DNA of 64,000 nucleotides from RGIG7179 sp051893555 (GTDB lineage: Bacteria; Bacillota; Clostridia; Peptostreptococcales; Anaerovoracaceae): contig JBJFHL010000012.1 in NCBI GenBank assembly GCA_051893555.1, forward strand, positions 8,206 to 72,205. Reading direction: 5' to 3'. Shown one piece after another: positions 25,814 to 34,219 of this stretch (within the stretch, counting starts at the first letter, position 1; every line of letters begins with the position of its first letter). The notes beneath the pieces were generated by a model. The model saw only the letters and a list, made by a program, of their open reading frames with translations, did no database searches and had not been told where the DNA came from. Made by a program: the position numbers and the translations under genes.

Positions 25814-27022
25814 TTATTCCAGATTCATAGCTGCAAGGAAATCGGATGGAAGGACGGATTTCAGGAAGCTGCTGTTTCTGGCCAGCGTTCTGGCCTCTTC
25901 CAGGGAAGCTGGCAGCCGATCCAGACCGGCCGTCACAGAGCCGGATGCCGTGAACAGGTTGGCATCGGTTGGCGGCGGGAGCAGGAGATTTCTTCGCACG
26001 CCGTCCAGACCGGCATAGATCAGCACGGCGAAGGCCAGGTATGGGTTGGCATTGGAGTCCGGGGACCGCAGCTCAAACCGCCGCCCTTCCGGCGGTGCGG
26101 CAGGAATACGGATCAGCTGGGACCGGTTGCCGTGGGACCAGGAGATGTAGCTTGGGGCCTTCTTTTCCCCCAGGCGGCGGTAGGAGTCTGCATGAGGGTT
26201 TAAAAACAATGTGATTTCCCCGATGTGTTCCATGATACCGGCCATGAAGGCGTCCTGCACATCCCGCCCGTCATCACTGGCGACAGAAATGTTGATATGC
26301 ATGCCGCTGCCGCTTTTTAGTTTCAGAGGTTTCGGAGAGAAATCCGCGTAGGCACCGTTTGCCATGGCCACTGTGGTGACCACATTCTTAAAGGTGGTTG
26401 CGTTATCTGCCGTGGTCATAGGATCTGCAAACCGGAAGTCGATTTCCTGCTGACCGGGACCCTCTTCATGATGGGATGCCTCTGGGGTGATGCCCATATC
26501 CTGCAGGGTGAAACAGATTTCACGACGAATATTTTCTCCCCGGTCCAGGGGTGCGATATCAAAGTAGCCCGCGTTATCGTAAGGGGTCTGGGTTGGATTG
26601 CCGTCCTCGTCGGTTTTGAAAAGATAGAATTCGAATTCCGTTCCGAAGTTGCAGCGGATGCCGGCCTTTTCCGCTTCTGCAGCAGCATCCCGCAGGATCT
26701 TTCGTCCGTCCCGATCGAAGAGGGACCCGTCCGGCCTGCGGATATCGCAGAACATACGGACCACACGGCCGCTGGATGGACGCCACGGCAAAATCTGCAG
26801 GGTCGAAGGATCCGGGAAGAGCAGCAGGTCGGATGTCACTTCCGATTCGAAGCCCTCAATGGCGGAAGCGTCAAAGGAGATGCCGGTATCGAAAGCCCGG
26901 CGAAGTTCTCCGGGCATAATGGCGATGTTTTTCTGGACTCCGTGAATATCGCAGAATGCCAGACGGATAAAGCTTACATTTTCTTCTTCTACAAAGGACA
27001 TAACTTCTTCAAAGGAATACAT
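25814..27022 (-). CDS. glnA: Glutamine synthetase type I, short form
   Basis: Makes glutamine from glutamate, ammonia and ATP. 402 residues; the start with complement at 27020-27022 follows AGGAGG, and upstream in-frame ATGs lack one. Motifs: GTEFEF (metal Glu), HEEGPGQQEIDF, GSGMHINIS, NRSQLIRIP and FELRSPDSNANPYLAF. Standard bacterial GSI is about 440 residues. By comparison with Bacillus GlnA this one stops about 35 residues early and lacks the C-terminal block that ends the usual enzyme. It forms an operon with the ANTAR gene and is divergent from glnN. Confidence 0.9.
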   Translation of the reverse strand: MYSFEEVMSFVEEENVSFIRLAFCDIHGVQKNIAIMPGELRRAFDTGISFDASAIEGFESEVTSDLLLFPDPSTLQILPWRPSSGRVVRMFCDIRRPDGSLFDRDGRKILRDAAAEAEKAGIRCNFGTEFEFYLFKTDEDGNPTQTPYDNAGYFDIAPLDRGENIRREICFTLQDMGITPEASHHEEGPGQQEIDFRFADPMTTADNATTFKNVVTTVAMANGAYADFSPKPLKLKSGSGMHINISVASDDGRDVQDAFMAGIMEHIGEITLFLNPHADSYRRLGEKKAPSYISWSHGNRSQLIRIPAAPPEGRRFELRSPDSNANPYLAFAVLIYAGLDGVRRNLLLPPPTDANLFTASGSVTAGLDRLPASLEEARTLARNSSFLKSVLPSDFLAAMNLE

Positions 27023-27077
27023 GGAACGAAACCTCCTGTTGTGATAAATGCGAATTATATAGGATATATAATGTAGT

Positions 27078-27106
27078 ATTTTAGTATGAATCCATGAACT
27101 TGTCAA
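27078..27106 (-). promoter_or_regulatory. glnA promoter
   Basis: On the minus strand TTGACA (27101-27106), a 17-base spacer and TAAAAT (27078-27083). It lies 55 bases before the glnA start, leaving a short leader with no room for an antitermination module. Confidence 0.8.
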
Positions 27107-27144
27107 TAAAGAATAAAAAAACACAAAAATACACAAAAAAGTTG

Positions 27145-27173
27145 TTGCATTTCACGAAATGATAGTGTATAAT
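27145..27173 (+). promoter_or_regulatory. glnN promoter
   Basis: TTGCAT (27145-27150), a 17-base spacer and a perfect TATAAT (27168-27173). It has the same -35 sequence as the rpsJ promoter. The predicted start near 27180 leaves a 190-base leader before glnN. Together with the glnA promoter it accounts for the 351-base divergent region 27023-27373. Confidence 0.8.
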
Positions 27174-27221
27174 GACTACATTGTTTGAAAGAACAAGCAG
27201 AAAACAGAGAATGGAAAGCAA

Positions 27222-27310
27222 GCGGCAATGGCGTCGCATGAAGCGCAGATCAATCGGTTTGAACCGAGGTAAAGTGTCTGCACCATGCGGAACCAGTGCC
27301 TTTTTTATTT
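27222..27310 (+). promoter_or_regulatory. Candidate ANTAR-responsive leader of glnN
   Basis: Hairpin 1: GCGGC (27222-27226) and GTCGC (27233-27237) close a six-base loop AATGGC, with A in position 1 and G in position 4, the rule for ANTAR targets. Hairpin 2: TCGG and CCGA (27254-27267) close TTTGAA, which keeps the G at position 4 but not the A. Then GCAC (27280) and GTGC (27296) frame a weak terminator-like hairpin before TTTTTTATTT at 27301. The layout suggests transcription antitermination by the ANTAR protein encoded behind glnA. The terminator stem is short, which is the weak point. Confidence 0.55.
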
Positions 27311-27373
27311 CCTGGATTTCTAAAGCACAAGAAAGACATCAGAGCGAAATGGGAAACAAGCGAGGTAACAGAC

Positions 27374-29467
27374 ATGAGTGAAACGAAAGTAACAGAAATT
27401 TTTGGCAGCAACGTATTTGATGACTCTGTCATGAAGGACAGACTACCGAAAGACGTATACAGACAGGTACAGCGTACCATTAAAGATAATAAGAAGCTGG
27501 ACGCCGGCATTGCTGACGTGGTGGCAAATGCCATGAAGGACTGGGCCGTGGAGAAAGGCGCTACTCACTTTACCCACTGGTTCCAGCCCATGACAGGCAT
27601 CACCGCCGAAAAGCATGACGGCTTTATATCGCCGACCGGAGAGGGAAAAATCATGATGGAATTCTCCGGTAAAGAGCTGGTACAGGGCGAACCAGACGCA
27701 TCCAGTTTCCCATCCGGCGGACTGCGTGCAACCTTCGAGGCCAGAGGTTATACGGCATGGGATCCGTCCTCCTATGCATTCATCAAGGAAGGCGTGCTGT
27801 GCATTCCGACTGCATTCTGCTCCTATAACGGTGAAGCCCTGGATAAGAAGACACCGCTGCTCCGCTCCATGCAGGCCATCAACAAGCAGGCTCTGCGTGT
27901 CCTGAAGCTCTTTGGAAACGAAGACGTGAAATCCGTAAGAACCACCGTTGGTCCGGAACAGGAATACTTCCTGATTGACAAGGACATTTATGATAAGAGA
28001 AAAGACCTGATCTATACCGGCAGAACCCTGTTCGGCGCCAAGCCGCCAAAGGGGCAGGAACTGGAAGATCACTACTTCGGCGTCATCAAGCCGCAGGTTC
28101 AGGCTTTCATGAAGGAACTCAACGAGGAACTCTGGAAGCTGGGCATCCTGGCCAAGACCGAGCATAACGAAGTAGCGCCGGCACAGCATGAGCTGGCACC
28201 GATTTTCAGCACCACCAACATCGCAGCCGATCACAATCAGCTGACCATGGAACTGATGCAGAAGATCGCAAGAAAGCATGGTATGGTTTGCCTGCTGCAC
28301 GAAAAGCCTTTTGCCGGGGTGAACGGCAGCGGCAAGCATAACAACTGGTCCATCTCCACCGATACCGGCGTCAACCTGCTGGAACCGGGAGATACGCCTT
28401 ATGAAAACGCACAGTTTCTCCTTTTCCTCTGTGCCATCATCAAGGCCGTGGACGAATATCAGGATCTGCTGAGAATTTCAGTGGCATCCGCAGGAAACGA
28501 TCACAGGCTGGGAGCAAATGAAGCTCCGCCTGCAATCGTATCCATTTTCACAGGTGATGAGCTCGCAGGAATATTAAAGGCTATCGAAACAGATACTCCT
28601 TACGGCGGGAAGGAAAAAGAGCTGATGAAGATCGGCGTTCACATCCTGCCGAAATTCCCGAAGGACACTACAGATAGAAACAGAACTTCCCCATTCGCTT
28701 TTACAGGTAACAAATTTGAATTCCGTATGCTGGGCTCATCACTGTCCATTTCGGGACCAAATGTGGTACTGAATACCATTGTTGCCGAAGAACTGAAACA
28801 GTTCGCCGATGAACTGGAAGGACAGGCAGATTTTGAGACGGCTCTCAGCCAGCTGATCAAAAAGACCATCCGGGAACACAAGAGAATTATCTTCAACGGC
28901 AACGGTTATGACGAAAGCTGGGTGACCGAGGCAGAAAAGCGCGGTCTGCTGAACCTGAAGTCCACACCGGAATGCCTGCCGTACTTCCTCCACGAGAAGA
29001 ATATCAAGCTGTTCACCGAACACGGCGTGTTCTCGAAGGAAGAGATGGAATCCCGGTACGAAATTCTCATGGAAGGCTACTGCAAGGTTATCAACATCGA
29101 AGGTCTGACCATGGCCGAGATGGCCAAGAAAGAGATCCTGCCTGCCGTCAGCGCATTCAGTCATGAGCTGGCAGATACGCTGCAGACCAAGAAGGCAGTC
29201 GGTGCAGATACCACCTACGAAGCAGCAGCGCTGGAACATGTGGACAAGCTGCTGGCAGATGCATTCTACGGCACCCACGCTCTGGAAGATACGCTGGCAG
29301 AAGCGGCCGGTATCGAGGATATCACCAAACAGGGAACCTATTATCATGATGGCGTATTCGCAGCCATGAACAAGCTGCGGGAGTCCATCGATGAACTGGA
29401 GACCATTACCTCCAAGGCTTACTGGCCGTATCCTTCCTATGGACACCTGCTGTTCGGCATACGGTAG
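27374..29467 (+). CDS. glnN: Glutamine synthetase type III
   Basis: Large GSIII enzyme, 697 residues, a normal length, forming double hexameric rings in known cases. The start is MSETKVTEIFG at 27374 after CGAGGT; an upstream ATG at 27296 lies in the leader's T-run and has no ribosome site. Motifs: VGPEQEYFLID, KTEHNEVAPAQHELAPIF, DHNQLTMELMQ, KPFAGVNGSGKHNNWS and FEFRMLGSS. It is divergent from glnA, so the cell carries two unrelated-length synthetases next to one regulator, suggesting a switch between nitrogen states. Confidence 0.95.
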   Translation: MSETKVTEIFGSNVFDDSVMKDRLPKDVYRQVQRTIKDNKKLDAGIADVVANAMKDWAVEKGATHFTHWFQPMTGITAEKHDGFISPTGEGKIMMEFSGKELVQGEPDASSFPSGGLRATFEARGYTAWDPSSYAFIKEGVLCIPTAFCSYNGEALDKKTPLLRSMQAINKQALRVLKLFGNEDVKSVRTTVGPEQEYFLIDKDIYDKRKDLIYTGRTLFGAKPPKGQELEDHYFGVIKPQVQAFMKELNEELWKLGILAKTEHNEVAPAQHELAPIFSTTNIAADHNQLTMELMQKIARKHGMVCLLHEKPFAGVNGSGKHNNWSISTDTGVNLLEPGDTPYENAQFLLFLCAIIKAVDEYQDLLRISVASAGNDHRLGANEAPPAIVSIFTGDELAGILKAIETDTPYGGKEKELMKIGVHILPKFPKDTTDRNRTSPFAFTGNKFEFRMLGSSLSISGPNVVLNTIVAEELKQFADELEGQADFETALSQLIKKTIREHKRIIFNGNGYDESWVTEAEKRGLLNLKSTPECLPYFLHEKNIKLFTEHGVFSKEEMESRYEILMEGYCKVINIEGLTMAEMAKKEILPAVSAFSHELADTLQTKKAVGADTTYEAAALEHVDKLLADAFYGTHALEDTLAEAAGIEDITKQGTYYHDGVFAAMNKLRESIDELETITSKAYWPYPSYGHLLFGIR

Positions 29468-29562
29468 GCAGGGGGCTGCCAGTCCAGCAGAGAAATATCA
29501 ATAAGCACTCCATTTCCTACTTTTAACCTATATACTATACCTAAATTCCTTTCACAGGAATG

Positions 29563-29610
29563 ACCGGCGTCTTTCCCTCTCGCCATGTGGGGGAAGGAGG
29601 CCGGTTTTTC
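29563..29610 (+). terminator. Terminator after glnN
   Basis: ACCGGC...TCTTTCCC pairs with GGGGAAGGAGGCCGGT across a loop near 29580, followed by TTTTT at 29605-29609. It sits in the 230-base gap 29468-29697, which otherwise holds only the next gene's promoter. Confidence 0.75.
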
Positions 29611-29656
29611 TTTGGGTGAAAGGGGAAAATGTGTTTTGAAAAGTGTGGAAATATGA

Positions 29657-29662
29657 TATACT
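29657..29662 (+). promoter_or_regulatory. -10 element before the methyltransferase gene
   Basis: TATACT at 29657-29662, 36 bases before the gene. The -35 region TTTTGA (29634-29639, 17-base spacer) is weak. Confidence 0.45.
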
Positions 29663-29697
29663 AAAAACTACGGAAAAGACACAGAGGAGGAAGTGCC

Positions 29698-31734
29698 ATG
29701 GCATATACATATCCGGATGAAAATGACCGGCTGACCTGTGAAATGATTGAAACACAATTCGACGGGGAATACTGGGGGAAGAGCGAGGACCTGGTATTGG
29801 GACAGGCTCTGGAAGAGGCAAACCTTCTGGCTGCCGCAAGAAGAAATGCGGGACAGAAGGTGCAGCTTCTGGATCTGGGCTGCGGTATGGGCAGGCTGTT
29901 CCAGACGTTTGCTGCAGTGGCAGATGAAATCACCGGTGCGGAACCCGACCCGGGACGGTTTGCCGTGGCAGAAAAAGAAGGTCGCCGTGTGGCTGGCGAA
30001 GCAGGAATCCCAGTGCATGTCATAAACGGAGATGCGTCGGCGCTTCCGGAAGGGAAGCAATTTGATATCATCGTGTCCAGCCATGTGATGCAGCATATTA
30101 CCTGCCGGATGGCAGAAGATCTGATGAAGACCATGGCGGATAAACTGCGTCCTGACGGTTTGCTCGTTTTGACGACCACGTATACAGACGGTGGTGAAGA
30201 TCGGTTCTCCGGGGAAGGCTGGAAGGATGGGCAGCGCTGGTCGCAGTATGTAAACAGGGAAGAATTCGACAGCCTGTTCGGATGTGAAGGGATGCTGCCG
30301 GTACGCATGTTTTCCCCGGGAAGTCTGTGTGCCCTGGCAGAGAATGCAGGACTGGAGCTGCTTCAGACCTCCATGTATCATTATCAGAACCATCACAGTG
30401 CTGAGGAAGATTTGGAGGCGAACCTGTCCGGAGACGGGGCAGGCGCGCGGGATGCCATGTACCTTTTTCAGAAACCGAAAAAACGGATGATGGACGGAAA
30501 TATCAACTACCATTTCAGCTTCAGCATTTTTGATGAAGAAACGGGTCTGCGCACCGATGACGAGCGGGAACTTCGCAGTTCGATCCGAAAAGCATTTCCG
30601 GATGCGATCTTTGACGATGATCCGGAGGCAATGAACGAGCCGCTTTTTCAGCAGCTGAAGATCGGGCAGGAATTTCTCCATGGTGGCGGTCTGCCTTTCC
30701 ACTGTTTTCGGGCGCTTCTGAAAAACTATCAGCTGTCCTTCGGACTGGAAACGAAATCCTATGCAGGCGTGCGGAAAAAGACGTTTGATATTCGGTCCTC
30801 TTCTGTGTTTATGACTGTGTTTCCGGAATCGGATACGGTACAGGTTTGCGTCTGTCTCAGTGTGAAGGATGCTTCGCCGGATGATTTTGTCTATTTCCGG
30901 CACGTGCAGGGCAATGGGGCGAAGCTGCGAAACCAGGATGGCCGTTTGATTTCCGTCCGGGAGATTTTCCAGGAGGTGAGCAGCAGCCTGAATCGGAAGG
31001 TAACCGACGTGGCAGAAACCTATTTGCTGGAAATACGGCAGTTTGACCAGTATACACAGTTGGAGGATATTCTGGAAAAAGAAAAAACGCTGATTTACGG
31101 CCTCATGACCGGTGACGAGGGATGGCGTCACGTGCCGGAGCACCTGGCCGAAGAGCGGCTGACAAACCAGTGGGGCAGCCGGGATTTCGTGCGGCTCATT
31201 TCCTTTGGCGCCAATTCTGTGGTAATCAACCTGGCAGACAGCAGTCGTGCGGAACATTACAGGGCCGGGCGGATGATTTTTGACCATACATACTACGGGG
31301 AAATGAATCCTTATTTTTCCATGGACAGTGAGATTGCCGGCGTGAACCACGGCATCCTGTTTTCGGCGGAACTGGTCATGGTCATCAAGACCATCTGCAA
31401 CCGGATCCTGCGGCGGCAGGCCAATTACTACAGCGGCGGACAGGGAAACAAGCTTCGTGCGGAGATCCGGAAGATCAAAGCCTACAGAGGAGAGCTGATC
31501 ACAACCCTGAACCGTGTGGAGAATCTGTCAATCTCCGAAATCGGAGAACTGGAACGGGTGCTGCTCATCAGCCAGCAGATTGAGCCGATTATAGAAAAAA
31601 TCAAGTATCTGCTGGAACTGCTGGAGTCGGAACTGGACCTGTTATACCAGACCAGCACTAACCGTCTGATTAATTTCCTGACGGTAGCAGGACTGATCCT
31701 GGCGGCATGGCAGGTCATTCTGGCGATTATGTAG
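29698..31734 (+). CDS. SAM-dependent methyltransferase fused to a membrane-anchored domain
   Basis: A 678-residue two-part protein. Residues about 1-259 are a class I methyltransferase: LLDLGCGMGRL (57-67) is motif I, followed by GDASALP (111-117), FDIIVSSHVMQHI (122-134) and LRPDGLLVLTT (150-160). Residues 260-678 are not a family I recognise. They contain mixed alpha/beta sequence, then a long helical, coiled-coil-like stretch (about 590-655) and one hydrophobic segment (656-677) at the very end. Long helices followed by a C-terminal membrane helix recall CorA-type ion channels, but the GMN motif is absent and only one membrane segment is seen. ATG 29698 follows GAGGAGG. It stands alone between terminators and pcrA. 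Substrate unknown. Confidence 0.75.
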   Translation: MAYTYPDENDRLTCEMIETQFDGEYWGKSEDLVLGQALEEANLLAAARRNAGQKVQLLDLGCGMGRLFQTFAAVADEITGAEPDPGRFAVAEKEGRRVAGEAGIPVHVINGDASALPEGKQFDIIVSSHVMQHITCRMAEDLMKTMADKLRPDGLLVLTTTYTDGGEDRFSGEGWKDGQRWSQYVNREEFDSLFGCEGMLPVRMFSPGSLCALAENAGLELLQTSMYHYQNHHSAEEDLEANLSGDGAGARDAMYLFQKPKKRMMDGNINYHFSFSIFDEETGLRTDDERELRSSIRKAFPDAIFDDDPEAMNEPLFQQLKIGQEFLHGGGLPFHCFRALLKNYQLSFGLETKSYAGVRKKTFDIRSSSVFMTVFPESDTVQVCVCLSVKDASPDDFVYFRHVQGNGAKLRNQDGRLISVREIFQEVSSSLNRKVTDVAETYLLEIRQFDQYTQLEDILEKEKTLIYGLMTGDEGWRHVPEHLAEERLTNQWGSRDFVRLISFGANSVVINLADSSRAEHYRAGRMIFDHTYYGEMNPYFSMDSEIAGVNHGILFSAELVMVIKTICNRILRRQANYYSGGQGNKLRAEIRKIKAYRGELITTLNRVENLSISEIGELERVLLISQQIEPIIEKIKYLLELLESELDLLYQTSTNRLINFLTVAGLILAAWQVILAIM

Positions 31735-31764
31735 TTTTGACATAGAAAACAAGGGAGACAATTT

Positions 31765-34209
31765 ATGGATTTATCACATTTAAATAAACAGCAGCTGGAG
31801 GCGGCGACCCATGTGGAGGGGCCGCTTCTCATTCTGGCCGGCGCCGGTTCCGGAAAGACCAGCACCATGACCAGCCGGATTGCGTATCTCATTGAGCAGG
31901 GGGTCAGCCCGTACAATATTCTGGCGGTGACCTTTACCAATAAGGCAGCCGGAGAGATGCGGGAGCGGGTTGAAAAATTGGTGGGACAGGTGAGCTACAT
32001 GTGGATTCTCACCTTCCACGCCATGAGCCTGCGGATTCTCCGGGAACATTATGACGTGGTGGGCTACGAAAAGAACTTCGTGGTCTACGACACGGTGGAT
32101 CAGAAAACCATCATCAAGAACATTCTGAAGGAAATGAACCTGGATACGAAGGAGTACCCGCAGGCCTATGTTTCGTCCATCATCAGCAAGCAGAAGGAGG
32201 CGGATATCTCGCCGGACGAATACATGGAGCTGAACGGCGGCAATCCCAAGGCGAAAAAGATCGCGCTGATCTACGCAGAATACCAGAAGCAGCTTCGGGC
32301 AAACAATGCCATGGACTTTGATGACCTGCTGGTAAACGCTCTCCATGTGCTGCAGTGGGATAAGTCTGTGCTGAAGGACTATCAGCAGCGATTTCAGTAC
32401 ATCATGGTGGACGAGTACCAGGACACCAATCACATCCAGTATGAAATCATAAAAATGCTGGCATCCGGCCACAAGAATCTGTGCGTGGTCGGCGATGACG
32501 ACCAGTGCATCTACCAGTGGCGAGGCGCGGACATCAGCAACATTCTGGGCTTTGAACGGGATTTTCCCCAGGCAAAGGTCATCAAGCTGGAGCAGAACTA
32601 CAGGTCCTATGGGAATATTCTGGCAGCGGCCCATTCTGTGATCCGAAACAACCACAGCCGGAAGGAAAAGAAGCTTTGGACAACCCGGGAGCCGGGAGAA
32701 AAGATCACATACTACCACGCAGAAAGTGACCGGGAGGAAGCGCGTTATGTCGCCCAGGAAATCTATAACCTGGAGCAGAAACGAAGCGGCGGCAGTCTGT
32801 CCGAGGAAGGTTATAACGATTTTGCCATTCTGTACCGGACCAATGCCCAGTCCCGTTTGTTTGAAGACGCTCTGAAGGCCCGGGGCATTCCATATCAGAT
32901 CTTGTCCGGATTCAGCTTTTATGAGCGAAAGGAAACCAAGGATATGATCTGCTACATGCGTCTGGTAATCAATCCTGCCGACGATCTTGCATTGAAACGG
33001 GTCATCAATGAGCCGAAGCGGGGGGTGGGACCCACTACCATGGCAAAGCTGGAAGGCATTGCGAAAGTCAATGGTTTGTCCCTTTTTGACGCCTTATGTA
33101 TGGATGAAGTGATTTACAGCCTGCCGTCGAAGGCAGGGAAGTCGGTCAAAGAAATGGTGGATATCATCCGTCTGTGCCAGGAGGAACGGCAGAATCTGCG
33201 GATATCAGACATCTACGACAACCTGATGGTGAAGACCGGCTACCTGAAAGCCCTGGAGGATACCAACACGGTGGAGGCAGAGGGCCGCATCGAGAATCTG
33301 ATGGATTTTAAATCGTTTATTTACGATTTCGAAAAGGATAAGGCGGAAGCCGGTGAGGAAGCGACTTTAGAAGAATTCCTGGAGAAGGTGGCCACCGACG
33401 GGGATGCCGATAAATATGACGAGGAAGCCGGCAAGGTGACCATGATGACCATGCACAGCGCCAAGGGACTGGAATTCCCGGTGGTATTCATGCCCGGTAT
33501 GGAAGACGGACTGTTTCCGGGTTACCGGGCCTTTGACAGCGAAGACGGCATGGAAGAGGAGCGGCGGCTCTGCTATGTGGGCATCACACGAGCGAAAGAA
33601 AAGCTGTATCTGACCAGTGCGGCTTACCGGGTCATGTACGGCAAGGGTGATGCCACCCGGGAATCCACCTTCCTGCGGGAGCTGGATAAGAAATTGTTAA
33701 CTGGCGATGCGGTCTATGAGCCGGGACGTCGTACGGACAACCACCTGGGCGTGTCTACCGGATCGCCGGACGGATTCGCGCAGCCGGCATACCGGCCATT
33801 CGGCAGCCAGAGCAGCCAGCCGGGTCAGGCCGGACCGACTTCGCAAAATATATCCATCCAGCCTGCATCTCGTATGCAGCAGGTGCAGCAGGCAGGCAGG
33901 ACGCTGACGCCGGCAGAAATTGCGGCCAGAGGCCGCAGCGGCGGCACAGCAGCTTCTTCGGCCGCCGCAGGATCTCCTGCAGCCAGAAGTTCCTTCGCCT
34001 ATGACCCGCTGAAAGCCGCGCGGCAGGCAAGCACCCGGACAGCAGCCGGTGCCGGGAGTGTGGATTTTGCGGTGGGAGATCAGGTGAGCCACGGAAAGTT
34101 TGGCTTCGGTCTGGTCGTGGATGTTGACGAGAAAACGGTTACGGTTATCTTTGAGACCGTAGGACAGAAAAAACTGGCGAAAGGCATCGCACCGATAAAG
34201 AAAGTGTGA
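31765..34209 (+). CDS. pcrA: ATP-dependent DNA helicase PcrA/UvrD
   Basis: Superfamily I 3'-5' helicase used in repair and replication-fork clearing. 814 residues: Q-motif LNKQQLEAA, Walker A GAGSGKTST (about 27), Walker B VDEYQDTN, motif III GDDDQCIYQWRGA, motif IV QNYRS, motif V TMHSAKGLEFPVV and motif VI VGITRAK. A disordered Gln/Ala/Ser/Pro-rich linker (about 660-760) joins a C-terminal Tudor-like domain (VGDQVSHGKFGFG) that in PcrA binds RNA polymerase. It is followed 10 bases after its stop by ligA, a common pairing. Confidence 0.96.
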   Translation: MDLSHLNKQQLEAATHVEGPLLILAGAGSGKTSTMTSRIAYLIEQGVSPYNILAVTFTNKAAGEMRERVEKLVGQVSYMWILTFHAMSLRILREHYDVVGYEKNFVVYDTVDQKTIIKNILKEMNLDTKEYPQAYVSSIISKQKEADISPDEYMELNGGNPKAKKIALIYAEYQKQLRANNAMDFDDLLVNALHVLQWDKSVLKDYQQRFQYIMVDEYQDTNHIQYEIIKMLASGHKNLCVVGDDDQCIYQWRGADISNILGFERDFPQAKVIKLEQNYRSYGNILAAAHSVIRNNHSRKEKKLWTTREPGEKITYYHAESDREEARYVAQEIYNLEQKRSGGSLSEEGYNDFAILYRTNAQSRLFEDALKARGIPYQILSGFSFYERKETKDMICYMRLVINPADDLALKRVINEPKRGVGPTTMAKLEGIAKVNGLSLFDALCMDEVIYSLPSKAGKSVKEMVDIIRLCQEERQNLRISDIYDNLMVKTGYLKALEDTNTVEAEGRIENLMDFKSFIYDFEKDKAEAGEEATLEEFLEKVATDGDADKYDEEAGKVTMMTMHSAKGLEFPVVFMPGMEDGLFPGYRAFDSEDGMEEERRLCYVGITRAKEKLYLTSAAYRVMYGKGDATRESTFLRELDKKLLTGDAVYEPGRRTDNHLGVSTGSPDGFAQPAYRPFGSQSSQPGQAGPTSQNISIQPASRMQQVQQAGRTLTPAEIAARGRSGGTAASSAAAGSPAARSSFAYDPLKAARQASTRTAAGAGSVDFAVGDQVSHGKFGFGLVVDVDEKTVTVIFETVGQKKLAKGIAPIKKV

Positions 34210-34219
34210 GGTATGCGAA

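Noticed and set aside
29668..31350. Long open frame on the minus strand (about 560 codons) opposite the methyltransferase gene
   Set aside because: The plus frame has clear methyltransferase motifs, a good ribosome site and a promoter; the antisense translation is Cys/His-rich with no domain.
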